DNA of 64,000 nt, taken from Acidimicrobiaceae bacterium (GTDB lineage: Bacteria > Actinomycetota > Acidimicrobiia > Acidimicrobiales > Ilumatobacteraceae). Under the pieces are notes generated by a model. The model searched no databases. It saw only the letters and a program-made list of their open reading frames with translations, and had not been told where the DNA came from. Numbering within the stretch: the first letter of the stretch is position 1; each line of letters opens with the position of its first letter. A program made the position numbers and the translations under genes. Of this stretch, positions 37,995 to 48,268 are shown in pieces. Location: contig JADKGZ010000019.1 of NCBI GenBank assembly GCA_016722025.1, positions 1-64,000 on the forward strand, in the 5' to 3' direction.

Positions 37995-38624
37995 CTATCC
38001 CCTTTCCGTACTGGTCGAGCGGTGCTCGGTGGTGAATCCGTTGTGTTGCAGGAACATCTGGTGCAGCCGTGCATCTGCGGTGATCTCGGGGTGGAACGAC
38101 GCCACCATGATGTGCCCTTGCCGTGCGAGCACGGGCACGCCGTCGTGCGTGGCCAGCACCTCGACAGCGGTGCCGGTCGTCACCACCTTAGGTGCCCGGA
38201 TGAAGACGGCGTGGAACGGGCGATCGAGACCGCTCACCTCGACATCGGTCTCGAAGCTGTCGACCTGGCGGCCGTAGCCGTTGCGGCGCACGCCGATGTC
38301 GATGGCGCCGAAGCTGCGCTGGTCGGTGCGGCCGTCGAGCACCTCCTTGGCCAGCAGGATCATGCCTGCACAGGTGCCGAACACCGGCATGCCCGCGCTG
38401 ATGCGCGCACTCAGCTCGTCGAACATCTGCGAGGTCTCGAGCAGCCGCGCCATGGTGGTGCTCTCGCCGCCGGGCATCACCAACGCCGCCACCCGCGCCA
38501 GGTCGGCGGGGGTGCGCACCTGCCGGGTGGCTACGTGCAGGCTGCGCAGCGCGTCTTCATGCGCGGTGAAGGCACCTTGCAGCGCCAGCACGCCGATGCA
38601 GGGAGCAGGCTGTGCCGCGTTCAC
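37995..38624 (-). CDS. pdxT: Pyridoxal 5'-phosphate synthase glutaminase PdxT
   Basis: 209 residues, class I glutamine amidotransferase. The nucleophile Cys is in VFGTCAGMILLA, and the His-x-Glu pair in ASFHPEITAD. GVLALQGAFTAHEDAL is the usual start. It supplies ammonia to PdxS. The start is GTG 38624, 29 bp after the pdxS stop. Confidence 0.95.
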   Translation of the reverse strand: MNAAQPAPCIGVLALQGAFTAHEDALRSLHVATRQVRTPADLARVAALVMPGGESTTMARLLETSQMFDELSARISAGMPVFGTCAGMILLAKEVLDGRTDQRSFGAIDIGVRRNGYGRQVDSFETDVEVSGLDRPFHAVFIRAPKVVTTGTAVEVLATHDGVPVLARQGHIMVASFHPEITADARLHQMFLQHNGFTTEHRSTSTERG

Positions 38625-38653
38625 CTGGCGGCTCCGCTGCAGGCATTGCCGGA

Positions 38654-39559
38654 CTACCAGCCGCGCTCGGCGAAGCGCTGGGTCTGGTTGATCTCGTCCA
38701 TTCCGATGCCGGTCATCGGCGCACCGAGGCCGCGGCTCACCTTGGCCAGGATGTCGGCGTCGCGGAAGTGAGTGGTTGCTTCCACGATTGCCTTTGCACG
38801 CGGTGACGGATCGTCGCTCTTGAAGATGCCGGAGCCGACGAACACGGCCTGCGCACCGAGCTGCATGGCCAGCGCGGCATCGGCCGGGGTGGCGATGCCA
38901 CCGGCGCAGAACAACGGCACCTGCAGCCAACCGGTCTCGGCGATCTCCTGCACGAGCGGCAGCGGCGCCTGCAGCGTCTTGGCCCACTGGAACAGCTCGG
39001 CGTTGTCGGCCTGGGTGATCTTGCGAATGTCGCCGATGATGCTGCGCAGGTGACGCACCGCCTCGACGATGTTGCCGGTGCCGGCCTCGCCCTTGCTGCG
39101 GATCATGCACGCGCCTTCGCTGATGCGGCGCAACGCTTCACCGAGGTTGGTGGCCCCGCACACGAACGGCACGGTGAACGCCCACTTGTCGATGTGGTGG
39201 GTTTCGTCGGCGGGGGTGAGCACTTCGCTCTCGTCGATGTAGTCGACACCCAGCGCTTGCAGGATCTGCGCCTCCACGAAGTGGCCGATGCGCGCCTTGG
39301 CCATCACGGGGATGGTGACGGCGGCCTTGATGTCCTCGATCATCTGCGGATCGCTCATGCGGGCCACGCCGCCGTCACGACGGATGTCGGCGGGCACCCG
39401 CTCGAGCGCCATCACGGCACATGCACCGGCGTCTTCGGCGATCTTCGCCTGGTCGGAGTTGACGACGTCCATGATGACGCCGCCCTTCATCATTTCGGCG
39501 AGGCCACGCTTGACCTGCATGGTGCCGGTAGCGCGCGAAGGTGACGTCTGCGAGGTCAT
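38654..39559 (-). CDS. pdxS: Pyridoxal 5'-phosphate synthase subunit PdxS
   Basis: 301 residues. The TIM-barrel synthase has the catalytic lysine in [15 protein letters not shown] and conserved [20 protein letters not shown] and [16 protein letters not shown]. It condenses ribose 5-phosphate, glyceraldehyde 3-phosphate and ammonia to PLP. First gene of pdxS-pdxT-yebC-bcp. Confidence 0.97.
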   Translation of the reverse strand: MTSQTSPSRATGTMQVKRGLAEMMKGGVIMDVVNSDQAKIAEDAGACAVMALERVPADIRRDGGVARMSDPQMIEDIKAAVTIPVMAKARIGHFVEAQILQALGVDYIDESEVLTPADETHHIDKWAFTVPFVCGATNLGEALRRISEGACMIRSKGEAGTGNIVEAVRHLRSIIGDIRKITQADNAELFQWAKTLQAPLPLVQEIAETGWLQVPLFCAGGIATPADAALAMQLGAQAVFVGSGIFKSDDPSPRAKAIVEATTHFRDADILAKVSRGLGAPMTGIGMDEINQTQRFAERGW

Positions 39560-39662
39560 CGGCTCAGCGTATCGGTGCCGACCTCGCGGCACCTCAGGCA
39601 AATCCATGTGCCGGCAATGCCGACTCAGCTGGAGCACCGCCTGGGAGGGCGAAGGTGGGGCG

Positions 39663-40751
39663 TCAGGCGACCGGGTTGGCGGTGCCGACGCGGGCGAGCT
39701 CGACGAACGAGCGGCCGGGTGTGAGCGGGATCGTCGTTCCGGCAGCATCGTGCAGGACGACAGCCGACAGCCGATCGGCGCGCGCCCACGTGCCGCGCAC
39801 CAGCACCCCGCCGGTGAACACCAGCACCTCGCCGCCGCCGACGGTTTGCGCTTCCGGACTGTTGGCGTCGGCGGCGCTGGGCTGGTAGTCGACGTACATG
39901 ATGATCACGTTCTCGGTGCTCACCTGGCCGCTGAGCGCATCGTTGTGCGGGGTGCCGCCGTTGGAGCGCAGGTAGCTACCCGCCGCTGCGTCGAAGCGCC
40001 ATTCGATCCGCAGGCCATCCATCTCCAGATCCACACCCGTCGCGGGCTCGCCCAGTGCGGCGTTGCCCGGCGCCAGGTACAGGAACTGCTGCGGTGGCGC
40101 GCCGGCACCCTCGGGCGCCAGGGTCCACGCGGCCGTGGTCGATGCGTACAGGTCGTGCGGCGACTTGTGTTCGTTGCTGCGGAAGAAGCCGGCCGCGCCG
40201 TACACGTTGCTGCGTTGGGCACTGAGGTTGACGAAGTCGCTGCTCTCGATGGCCCGGGTGACGTTGCCGTTGCCGCCGCTCCACATGAACAACGGCTGGT
40301 TGAACGAGCCGAGCAGCAGGATGTCTTGCGTACGGCCGGATCGAATCGGCCCCACCGGGTCGGCCCCACGCGACTGGAAGACGGCGGCGAAGCGCGTCTG
40401 CACCTCGACGATCTCCTCGAACACGATGTCGGCCTCGTTGAGACCGCTCTGCGGCCGGGCACCCGCGTTGTTGTCGATCTTCACCACCAGCGCCGGGCGC
40501 TCGGCCACGGCCGCGTCGGTGACCGGCAACCCGGTGAGCGGGTACACCGGCACCGGCGCCACGGTGGTGCTGGTTGCCGGCGTAGTGGTGGGCGCCTCGG
40601 TGCTGGTGGCCGAGACCGTGGTGGACACGGCCGCAGTCGTGACCTGGGCGACAGTGGCGAGGCTGGGCTGCGCCGATGTGCTCTCGCTGCTGCAACTCGC
40701 GGTCACCGCCAGCATCGCCGCGAGCGCGGCCAGCCGAACGGCGCGACTCAT
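39663..40751 (-). CDS. DUF3048 (YerB-like) lipoprotein
   Basis: 362 residues. The signal peptide with lipobox AMLAVTASC is followed by a Thr-rich linker of about 50 residues. The DUF3048 domain shows [41 protein letters not shown] and a [15 protein letters not shown] stretch. It is anchored on the outside of the membrane. The exact role is unknown in the family. It overlaps htpX by 4 bp. Confidence 0.88.
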   Translation of the reverse strand: MSRAVRLAALAAMLAVTASCSSESTSAQPSLATVAQVTTAAVSTTVSATSTEAPTTTPATSTTVAPVPVYPLTGLPVTDAAVAERPALVVKIDNNAGARPQSGLNEADIVFEEIVEVQTRFAAVFQSRGADPVGPIRSGRTQDILLLGSFNQPLFMWSGGNGNVTRAIESSDFVNLSAQRSNVYGAAGFFRSNEHKSPHDLYASTTAAWTLAPEGAGAPPQQFLYLAPGNAALGEPATGVDLEMDGLRIEWRFDAAAGSYLRSNGGTPHNDALSGQVSTENVIIMYVDYQPSAADANSPEAQTVGGGEVLVFTGGVLVRGTWARADRLSAVVLHDAAGTTIPLTPGRSFVELARVGTANPVA

Positions 40752-41653
40752 AGCTCTCTCAGCAGAGCGATTCGCTCCTCAAGCGGCGGGTGCGTGTCGA
40801 ACATCTTGTTCCACTTGCCCATCTTGCCGTGGTCGCCCACGCCCGACATCGGCTGCTCGATCCACATGTGCGCCGTGGCAGTGGATGCCGCGTGAGTGAC
40901 GGTGACATCGTCGCGCAGCTTCTCCAGCGCCGAGATGAGGCCCGGTGGGTAACGGGTGAGCTGGCAGGCCGACACATCGGCCAACGTCTCGCGCTTGCGG
41001 CTGATGGTGGCTTGCATCACTCTCGCGATGAGTGGGGCGAAGATGAGCAGCGCAAAGCCGGCGAAGGCGAGCACGTTGCCGCCACCACCACGATCGCCGT
41101 CGCGGCTCTCACGACCTCCGTTCCACCACATCATCCGGATGGCGATGTTGGTGAGGAGTGCGATCGACCCCACCAGCGTGACCGCCAGCGTGCTGACCAA
41201 GATGTCGTAGTTGCGAATGTGCGAGAGCTCGTGCGCCAGCACGCCTTCCAGCTCCACCCGGTTCAGCTTCTCCAGCAGGCCGGTGGTGACCGCGATGGCC
41301 GCGTGCTTCGGGTCGCGGCCGGTGGCGAACGCGTTCGGCGCAGGATCGTCGACGATGAACACTCGCGGCTTGGGCAGGCCGCTGGCGATGCACAGACCCT
41401 CCACCAGGTTGTGCAAGCGCTGGAACTCCACAGGGTCGGCCGGGCGTGCACGACTCACCTTGAGCGCGATGGCGTCGGCCTTCCAGTACGAGAAGAACGC
41501 CATCGCGCCGGAGAAGACCAAGGCGATGAGCGTGCCGACGACACCGTTGCCGATGAGCAGGCCGAACGCGGCGCCCACCAGGCACAGCACCAGCACGAAG
41601 GAGGCGATGAGCGCGACGCTGCGCCGTTTGTTGGCGCGGATCAGTTCAAACAT
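40748..41653 (-). CDS. htpX: HtpX-like M48 zinc metalloprotease
   Basis: 301 residues, membrane protein. Two N-terminal transmembrane spans are followed by the zinc motif VLAHELSHIRNYD, a further hairpin of two spans, and the third ligand in ETLADVSACQLT. It degrades damaged membrane proteins. It lies 7 bp from lemA; the htpX-lemA pair is common. Confidence 0.93.
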   Translation of the reverse strand: MFELIRANKRRSVALIASFVLVLCLVGAAFGLLIGNGVVGTLIALVFSGAMAFFSYWKADAIALKVSRARPADPVEFQRLHNLVEGLCIASGLPKPRVFIVDDPAPNAFATGRDPKHAAIAVTTGLLEKLNRVELEGVLAHELSHIRNYDILVSTLAVTLVGSIALLTNIAIRMMWWNGGRESRDGDRGGGGNVLAFAGFALLIFAPLIARVMQATISRKRETLADVSACQLTRYPPGLISALEKLRDDVTVTHAASTATAHMWIEQPMSGVGDHGKMGKWNKMFDTHPPLEERIALLREL

Positions 41654-41660
41654 GGCCGGT

Positions 41661-42212
41661 TCAGAACTGAACCTTCGGCACCTCGCGGGCGGCCTCGTCG
41701 GTCTCGAAGTACTCGCGCTTGTCGAACTTCAACATGCGAGCGAAGAACACGGTGGGGAACGCCTGCAGCTTGTTGTTGTAGCTGAGCACGCTGTCGTTGT
41801 AGAACTGCCGCGAGTAGGCGACGCGGCCTTCTGTGGCGCTGAGCTCTTCCTGCAACGCGAGGAAGTTCTGGTTGGCCTTGAGGTCGGGGTACGCCTCGCC
41901 GAGTGCGAACAGCTGGCGCAGGGCGCCGGTCATCTGGCCATCAGCCGCCGCCTGACCCGCCGGAGTGGCGGGGGCGGCGATCGCCGCGTTGCGAGCGTTG
42001 ATGACGGCTTCCAGGGTGGTCTTCTCGTGGGCGGCGTAGGCCTTGACGGTCTCGACCAGGTTGGGGATGAGATCGATGCGGCGCTTGAGCTGCACGTCGA
42101 TCTGCGACCAGGCGTTCTCCACCTGGTTGCGGCCACGGATGAGGCCGTTGTAGCTGGCGATGGCGTAGAGCGCGAGCAGCACTACCACCACCAGGAGGAT
42201 GATCCACACCAT
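41661..42212 (-). CDS. lemA: LemA family protein
   Basis: 183 residues. The N-terminal membrane anchor WIILLVVVVLLALYAIA is followed by the LemA signature NQVENAWSQIDVQLKRRIDLIPNLVETVKAYAAHE and a four-helix body. The function is not settled; it is usually next to HtpX or TPM-domain genes. Confidence 0.94.
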   Translation of the reverse strand: MVWIILLVVVVLLALYAIASYNGLIRGRNQVENAWSQIDVQLKRRIDLIPNLVETVKAYAAHEKTTLEAVINARNAAIAAPATPAGQAAADGQMTGALRQLFALGEAYPDLKANQNFLALQEELSATEGRVAYSRQFYNDSVLSYNNKLQAFPTVFFARMLKFDKREYFETDEAAREVPKVQF

Positions 42213-42256
42213 TGTCGTTGACTCCGAGGGTCGGGGGCGCTGCGAGGGCTGCGCCG

Positions 42257-43441
42257 CTACGGCGCCATCATACGGGTGCGGCGAGCCCCGAGGGGCGACA
42301 CCCGCCCGGTGGTCTCCGGCCGCGACATGAACGGCCACGGCGACATCGGCCGGCGCACACGGCTGGGAGGCGCGGCCACCTCGCGGTACATCGCGGCATA
42401 GTGCTGCGCCAGCGCCAGCATCGAGAAGTCGTCGGCACGGCGGTTGCCCGCAGCCACCAGCCGCGCAGCCAGCTGCGGCTCGCGCAGTGCGCGACCGATG
42501 GCAGCGGCCAGCGCATCCGCGTCGCCGGGGGGCACCAGCAACGAGTCGACACCGTCGGTGGCCACGTTGCGGTATCCGTCGAGCGCACTCGCGACCACGC
42601 ACGTGCCGGCCGCCATTGCTTCGATGAGCACCACACCGAACGACTCGCCGTGCAGCGACGGGGCGCAGAACACATCGGCCCCTTTCAGGCGAGCGATCTT
42701 CTCCTCGTCGCTGAGCCGGCCCAGCCACTCGATTCGTGTGTCGGCCTTGGTCTGCTCTCGAAGGCGTTCGGTGTCGGGACCGTTGCTGGCCACCCACAAC
42801 CGCACCTCCGGGCCGAGCTGGGCCATGGCCGCCAGCAGCACGTCGAGACCCTTGCGTTCCTCGTGGCGCCCACAGAAGAAGATGGTGGGCGCCTCTGCTC
42901 GAAACGGCGTGGCAGCGCGATAGTCGTGCAACTCGACGCCGTTGTACAGCACTTCGTACTCGCCCGGTACGTGCTCTTGCACCAGTGCCAACGCATCCTT
43001 GGAGACGGCGATGCGGCGAGCGATGTTCTTGGCCGCAGCCTTCATCGGCGCATTTCCGTACCGGTAGCTGGGGCTGTCGCCGGCAGCGTGGAACGTGGCG
43101 ATCACGGGTGCCGGATGCAACAACATCGCGGTCATCGGCGGCCCGGGAGCGAACGGTTCGTGGAGGTGCAGCACGTCGAACTGCTCCTCGAACAGCACCC
43201 GCATCGTGCGCAACACGCAGGCCGGGTCGGGCGCGAGTGGCGCAATCGAACCGTTGGTCGAGGTGGGCAGGCTGTTGCCCAGCGGCGTCACGAACGTGGC
43301 CGGCGGCGGGCCATCGCAGGGGCCGAGCACCCGAGCTTCGATGCCCATGCGGCGCAGCTCGCGCGCCAAGCCCATCGCCTGCGCCTGCACGCCTCCGGGT
43401 ACGGAGAGGCTGTAGGGACTGACCATTCCCACGCGCAGCAT
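42257..43441 (-). CDS. pimA: Phosphatidylinositol mannosyltransferase PimA-like (GT4)
   Basis: 394 residues. It starts MVSPYSLSVPGGVQAQAMGLARELRRMG, with FHAAGDSPSYRY, FCGRHEERKGLDVLLAAM and the GT4 E-x7-E motif in PSLHGESFGVVLIEAMAAG. In mycobacteria PimA transfers the first mannose from GDP-Man to PI. With the PIP synthase and PatA-like genes at 29-30.7 kb this supports PIM synthesis. Start ATG 43441. Confidence 0.88.
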   Translation of the reverse strand: MLRVGMVSPYSLSVPGGVQAQAMGLARELRRMGIEARVLGPCDGPPPATFVTPLGNSLPTSTNGSIAPLAPDPACVLRTMRVLFEEQFDVLHLHEPFAPGPPMTAMLLHPAPVIATFHAAGDSPSYRYGNAPMKAAAKNIARRIAVSKDALALVQEHVPGEYEVLYNGVELHDYRAATPFRAEAPTIFFCGRHEERKGLDVLLAAMAQLGPEVRLWVASNGPDTERLREQTKADTRIEWLGRLSDEEKIARLKGADVFCAPSLHGESFGVVLIEAMAAGTCVVASALDGYRNVATDGVDSLLVPPGDADALAAAIGRALREPQLAARLVAAGNRRADDFSMLALAQHYAAMYREVAAPPSRVRRPMSPWPFMSRPETTGRVSPLGARRTRMMAP

Positions 43442-43574
43442 GCGCTCCTCGTCCGGCACGGTCGCTGACCCTATCGGACACGCTCGACGGCACCGGGTGA
43501 CGAACGAGCAATCGGCTACTGTGCGGCGGGTCAGGGGTCGATCGGCCGGCCGCGTTGGCAGTGGGAGCGGGTTC

Positions 43575-45491
43575 ATGAGGAAACAGCTCGTCCGCAGCGC
43601 ACGGTACGTGGTGGTGGCCGCGATGGTCGCCATCGCGACGGCGCCCAGCACGGCCGATGCCACACTCGGCGCACCATCGATCACCGGCGCAGCTCCGGCC
43701 GCGTTCACCCCGCTCACGCCGTGCCGTCTGGTCGACACGCGCACCGACCCGGTGCAGCGCGTCGACGAAGGCACCATTCGGCTGCAGGTGACGGGCGCAT
43801 GCGACATACCTGCCACTGCGTCGGCGGTGGCCATCACCGTGGTGGCCACCGCCACCACCCAAGAAGGCTTCGTGGCCGCCTATCCGTCGTCGGCTGCCAG
43901 GCCGCTGGCCTCCGTGCTCAACTACTCGGCTGGCGACACACGTGCCAACGGCACCATCCTGGCGTTGTCGCCGGCCGGCCAGATCGACCTGCACACGTCC
44001 ACAGTCGCCGCGCTGGTGATCGATACCACCGGCTACTTCTCCCCCACGCCCGACGGGGCGGCCACCGCCGGCCGTTTCGTCCCGCTGCCGCCCACGCGAT
44101 TGGTCGACACGCGCGCCGGAGGCGGCGCCGGCAAGCTGGAAGCAGGCTCGCCCTTCGTTGTCTCGTCACCGGGCAACGTGCCGGCTGATGCCATCGCCGT
44201 CGCCGTCAACCTCACCGCGGTCGAGCCCGAGCGCAGCGGCTACCTGTCGGTGTCGGCCGCCGGCCTTCCGGCAGGCGACACGTCGGTGCTGAACTTCCCC
44301 GCAGCGGGCCAACCCCGAGCGGCCACCACGATCGTGCCGGTCGACGCCCGCGGCTTCGCAGTGCTGGCACAGGCTCGCACTCACCTGCTCGTCGACATCT
44401 CCGGGTACTTCACAGGGCCGTCGGCCGCAAGTGGCACCGACGGGCTGCTGGTCGCGATCAGTCCGACCCGCCTGCTCGACACCCGCACATCGGGTGCGCC
44501 CATCTACGCACAAGGCGGCATCGAGCTGGCGACACCCGCCGATGCCGCCGTCGTCGTGCTCAACGTCACGATGATCCCCACCGGGCCGGGCTGGTTGGCA
44601 GCGGTGCCTGCCGGCACCATCGCAGGTACACCCGCGGTGTCGGCCACCAATGCCGGCCAGGCCAACCGACCCGTCGCCAACATGGCCGTCTCCCCCACCT
44701 CCGGTCGCGGCGTCGAGGTCTACAGCGCAGTGCAGTCTCAGGTGGTGGTCGATCTCAACGCCTACTTCACCGGCACCCCGATGACCGCGACCATCGCGCC
44801 TCGCGGCAACACCAAGCCGGTCATGCCGGCGGTTGGCGGCTGCCTCAGCGGCCCCGCCCCGCGCGATTCCACCGGTCGCTGGTTCTTGCAGACCGTCAAC
44901 ACCTGGAGCAAGATCGGGTACTACCCCGGCACCGGGCCGAGTGGGCCGGTCGTGGTGGTGGGCGACTCGCTCACCTGGCAGTCGATCATTCCGGCGATGA
45001 ACACGCTGATCGATCGCGGCTACGGCCCGATCTGTCTCGATGGGGTCATCAGCCGCAGCACGCTCTCGGGATCCGCATCGATCACATCGGCGCGCAGCGG
45101 CATCGAGCGGATCAAGGCATCGCACCCGTTCTGGCGGATGCCCGCAGTGCGGTGGGTGGTGGCGATGGGCACCAACGACATCGCTGTCACCAACACCAAC
45201 GTCGCTGCCACGCGGCAGCGCATCGACGGGATCGTCGCCGCAATCGGGTCCGGCGATCATCTCATCGGCTGGATCAACCTGCGCACCCGGCGCGGTGCGC
45301 CGTGGACCGCGCGCGAAGACGTGTTCAACCAGCAGATCGCGGCGACTCCGGGCGTGTACACGATCGACTGGGCGTCGTTGGTGGCGCCATCCCCCGCCTC
45401 GTACGTGTGGCAGGCCGACCTCATCCACCTGACGGTGCTGGGCCAGCAGGCGCGATCAGACCTGACGGCGACTCAGCTCGACCAGCACTGA
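43575..45491 (+). CDS. Secreted SGNH hydrolase with three N-terminal surface repeats
   Basis: 638 residues. Signal peptide VVVAAMVAIATAPSTADA. Three repeats of about 110 residues each begin P-x-R-L-V/L-DTR (PCRLVDTR, PTRLVDTR, PTRLLDTR) and end in a VVDxxxYFTG-like strand (VIDTTGYFS, LVDISGYFTG, VVDLNAYFTG). The C-terminal SGNH/GDSL domain (about 450-638) has VVVVGDSLTW (Ser), GTNDIAV (Asn) and a final WQADLIHLT (Asp/His). It is probably a cell-surface esterase or deacetylase. Start ATG 43575. Confidence 0.85.
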   Translation: MRKQLVRSARYVVVAAMVAIATAPSTADATLGAPSITGAAPAAFTPLTPCRLVDTRTDPVQRVDEGTIRLQVTGACDIPATASAVAITVVATATTQEGFVAAYPSSAARPLASVLNYSAGDTRANGTILALSPAGQIDLHTSTVAALVIDTTGYFSPTPDGAATAGRFVPLPPTRLVDTRAGGGAGKLEAGSPFVVSSPGNVPADAIAVAVNLTAVEPERSGYLSVSAAGLPAGDTSVLNFPAAGQPRAATTIVPVDARGFAVLAQARTHLLVDISGYFTGPSAASGTDGLLVAISPTRLLDTRTSGAPIYAQGGIELATPADAAVVVLNVTMIPTGPGWLAAVPAGTIAGTPAVSATNAGQANRPVANMAVSPTSGRGVEVYSAVQSQVVVDLNAYFTGTPMTATIAPRGNTKPVMPAVGGCLSGPAPRDSTGRWFLQTVNTWSKIGYYPGTGPSGPVVVVGDSLTWQSIIPAMNTLIDRGYGPICLDGVISRSTLSGSASITSARSGIERIKASHPFWRMPAVRWVVAMGTNDIAVTNTNVAATRQRIDGIVAAIGSGDHLIGWINLRTRRGAPWTAREDVFNQQIAATPGVYTIDWASLVAPSPASYVWQADLIHLTVLGQQARSDLTATQLDQH

Positions 45492-45589
45492 TCCGGCGCC
45501 GGTTGCGCCACTTCCGTTTGTGTCGAAGTCCCGAATCTCCAACCGCTGGTCACGGGCCGACAGCCTTTACGTAAAAGCTGGGGTGGGGG

Positions 45590-46294
45590 TCAGAAGAGGC
45601 GGGCGGTGAGCTTCTTGCGGTAGGCGGCGGTGCGCGGGTCGTCGGGACCCATCAGCTCGAGCAGATCGACGTACTGCTGCCGTGCCACTTCGTCGGCCTT
45701 CACCTGGTCGAGCAAGCCGATGAGCGTGGCCTCGTGGTCGTCGTCGGGGGCCACGTGCACCCTGGCCTTGGCAGCCGTGTGACGAGTGCGATCGGACTCG
45801 GGGATGCGAGCCAGGAACTGCAGCGCCTGCTCGTTCTCGCCGCGGGCGATGAGCAGCTCCGCCAGGCCGACGATGGCATCCTCGTTGCCGGGCTCGATCT
45901 CGAGCGCTGCACGGAAGGCCCCTTCGGTGCCTTCGGCCAGCAGCGCGGCCAACGTGGCCTCGCCTTCGGTGGGCAGCAACGAGTCGACGAACTGCTGCAC
46001 GACGTGCTCGGGATACGCGCCCATGAACCCATCGACGACCGCGCCGTCCTTCAAGGCGTACACCGCGGGGATGGATTGCACCTCGAACGCCTGCGAGATG
46101 GCCGGGTTCTGGTCGGTGTCGACCTTCACCAGCACCACCTTGCCACCGGTGGCCTCGACGACCTTCTCGATGATGGGGCCGAGCGTGCGACAGGGGCCGC
46201 ACCACGGCGCCCACAGATCGACGATGACGGGCACCGTGTGCGAACGCTCGATGACTTCGGTCTGGAAGGTTGCGTCGGTGACATCGATGACCAT
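45590..46294 (-). CDS. Thioredoxin-domain protein with TPR-like tail (CnoX/YbbN type)
   Basis: 234 residues. The thioredoxin fold carries the active site WAPWCGPCRTLGP; the C-terminal half is a helical TPR-like region (AFRAALEIEPGNEDAIVGLAELLIARGENEQAL). CnoX-type proteins hold unfolded proteins under oxidative stress. The start ATG 46294 gives MVIDVTDATFQTEV. An inverted repeat around TTTACGTAAA lies between it and the convergent SGNH gene (about 45565-45582), a possible bidirectional terminator. Confidence 0.9.
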   Translation of the reverse strand: MVIDVTDATFQTEVIERSHTVPVIVDLWAPWCGPCRTLGPIIEKVVEATGGKVVLVKVDTDQNPAISQAFEVQSIPAVYALKDGAVVDGFMGAYPEHVVQQFVDSLLPTEGEATLAALLAEGTEGAFRAALEIEPGNEDAIVGLAELLIARGENEQALQFLARIPESDRTRHTAAKARVHVAPDDDHEATLIGLLDQVKADEVARQQYVDLLELMGPDDPRTAAYRKKLTARLF

Positions 46295-46354
46295 GACGGG
46301 CACGATACCGGTGAACGGCGTAGCCCACGAGGAACAGCGGTACCGTACGACGCA

Positions 46355-47389
46355 ATGAGCTCCGTGCACGGCGTCGACGTACCCGCAGTCAGCAACTGGT
46401 TGCAGGCGCATGTGGCCGGCGCGGTCGCGCCGTTCGCCTTCGACATCATCGCCGGCGGTCACTCCAACCTCACGTTCAAGGTCACCGGCGCCGACGGCCG
46501 CCGCTTCGTACTGCGCCGGCCGCCGCTGGGGCACGTGCTGGCCAGCGCCCACGACATGGGGCGCGAGCACCGCATCATCAGTGGCCTGCAGCGCACGGCG
46601 GTGCCCGTGGCACCGGCGCTCGGGTTCTGCGACGACGTGTCGGTCAACGGCTCACCGTTCTACGTGATGGGTTTCGTGGATGGCTTCGTGCTGCGCGATC
46701 GGGCCACCTCCGAAGCCGTACTCACCGTCGATGCCCGCCGCACCGCCAGCGAGTCGCTGGTCGACACGATGGCTGCCATCCACTCCGTCGATCTGCAGGC
46801 GGCCGGCCTGCACGAGCTGGGCCGCCACGAGGGGTACATCGCCCGCCAGCTCAAGCGCTGGTACGGCCAGTGGAACCAGCAGCAGACCCGGGCCCTGCCG
46901 GCGGTCGACCGTGTGCACGACGAACTGTCACGGCGCATCCCCGAGCAAGGGCCGGCCACCATCGTGCACGGCGACTACCGCCTCGACAACTGCATGGTCG
47001 CCGGCACCGGCCAAGTGGTTGCCGTGCTCGACTGGGAGATCTGCACCCTCGGCGACCCGCTGGCCGACCTGGGGTTGCTGCAGGTGTACTGGACCGGCCC
47101 CAACGACCCTGCCTCGGCCTGGACCGGCTCTGCCACCACCGCCCCCGGGTTCTACGACCGGGCGCAGCTGGCCCAGCGCTACGCGCAGGTCAGCGGCCGC
47201 GATCTCAGCAACCTGCCGTTCTACGTGTCGTTCGCGTACTGGAAGCTGGCGTGCATCCTGGAAGGTGTGTACGCCCGGTACGCGGGTGGCGCCCTCGGGG
47301 CACGCGACGCAGCCGAGCTGCTGCCGTTCAAGCAGCAGGTGGAAGCCGCCGCCGCAGCGGCCGAGCAGATGTTGGAGCAGCTGACATGA
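46355..47389 (+). CDS. Phosphotransferase family protein (APH, ACAD10-like)
   Basis: 344 residues. Kinase-like fold: GGHSNLTFKV, FVLRRPP, catalytic loop IVHGDYRLDNCM and the metal-binding VLDWEICTLGDPLADLG. Such proteins often accompany acyl-CoA dehydrogenases and may phosphorylate hydroxy-acyl substrates. The stop overlaps the start of the next gene (ATGA, 47386-47389). Confidence 0.87.
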   Translation: MSSVHGVDVPAVSNWLQAHVAGAVAPFAFDIIAGGHSNLTFKVTGADGRRFVLRRPPLGHVLASAHDMGREHRIISGLQRTAVPVAPALGFCDDVSVNGSPFYVMGFVDGFVLRDRATSEAVLTVDARRTASESLVDTMAAIHSVDLQAAGLHELGRHEGYIARQLKRWYGQWNQQQTRALPAVDRVHDELSRRIPEQGPATIVHGDYRLDNCMVAGTGQVVAVLDWEICTLGDPLADLGLLQVYWTGPNDPASAWTGSATTAPGFYDRAQLAQRYAQVSGRDLSNLPFYVSFAYWKLACILEGVYARYAGGALGARDAAELLPFKQQVEAAAAAAEQMLEQLT

Positions 47390-48267
47390 ACTCGCGCTAC
47401 GAGCTGCACGGCGAGCTGCCGTCGCTCGATCGACCCGTACTGGTGGTGCACCTGCATGGCTGGATCGACGCCAGCGGTGCCGCTGCCGCTGCCATGGCCG
47501 CACTCGACAGTGCGTGCAACACCACGACCCTGGCCACGTTCGACGGCGACACCTTCATCGACTACCGGGCCCGCCGGCCGACGATGGAGCTGCGCGAGGG
47601 CGTCAACACCCGACTCGTCTGGAACGACATCGAGTTGAAGGTGGGTGCCGACAGCCGCGGCCATCCCGTGCTCACGCTCACCGGGCCCGAGCCGGATTCC
47701 CAGTGGCGAGCCTTCGCCGGCGCCGTCACGCAACTGGCCTTGCAGCTGGGCGTGTATCAGATGGTCGCACTGGGTTCGTACCCCTTCGCCTCACCGCACA
47801 CGAGGCCGGCGCGCCTGTCCAGCAGCTCGCCATCGGCCGACGTGGTGGGCGCGCTGCCCTACCTGAAGAACTCGGTCGACGTGCCGGCGGGCATGAGCGC
47901 CGTGCTCGAGCACGGCCTCACCGAAGCCGGCATCGCTTCGCTCGGGCTGTGGGTGCAGGTGCCGCACTACGTCAGTGCCATGAGCTACCCGGCTGCATCG
48001 GCGGCGTTGCTCGACGGCCTCCGCGAGGTCACCGGCATCACCATCGACGGCAGCGGTCTGGCCGGCGAGGCCGAGATCCAACGCCAGCGCATCGACGTGC
48101 TCGTGGGCGGCAACGACGAGCACCGGGCGATGGTGCAGCAGCTCGAGTCGTTGTACGACGAGGCCGAGCAGCAGACCATCGATCTCGATCGGGCCATCAA
48201 CGACCTGCCCAGCGGCGACGAGCTGGCAGCCGAGTTCGAGCAGTTCCTGCGCGACCAGAGCGAGTGA
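47386..48267 (+). CDS. PAC2 family protein (proteasome-assembly-chaperone-like)
   Basis: 293 residues. PVLVVHLHGWIDASGAAAAAMAAL and TFIDYRARRPTMELREG are typical of PAC2-family proteins. The C-terminal tail is helical (MVQQLESLYDEAEQQTIDLDRAINDLPSGDELAAEFEQFL). Translationally coupled to the phosphotransferase gene. Actinobacterial members are common beside proteasome-bearing genomes; the role here is unknown. Confidence 0.85.
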   Translation: MNSRYELHGELPSLDRPVLVVHLHGWIDASGAAAAAMAALDSACNTTTLATFDGDTFIDYRARRPTMELREGVNTRLVWNDIELKVGADSRGHPVLTLTGPEPDSQWRAFAGAVTQLALQLGVYQMVALGSYPFASPHTRPARLSSSSPSADVVGALPYLKNSVDVPAGMSAVLEHGLTEAGIASLGLWVQVPHYVSAMSYPAASAALLDGLREVTGITIDGSGLAGEAEIQRQRIDVLVGGNDEHRAMVQQLESLYDEAEQQTIDLDRAINDLPSGDELAAEFEQFLRDQSE

Positions 48268-48268
48268 G

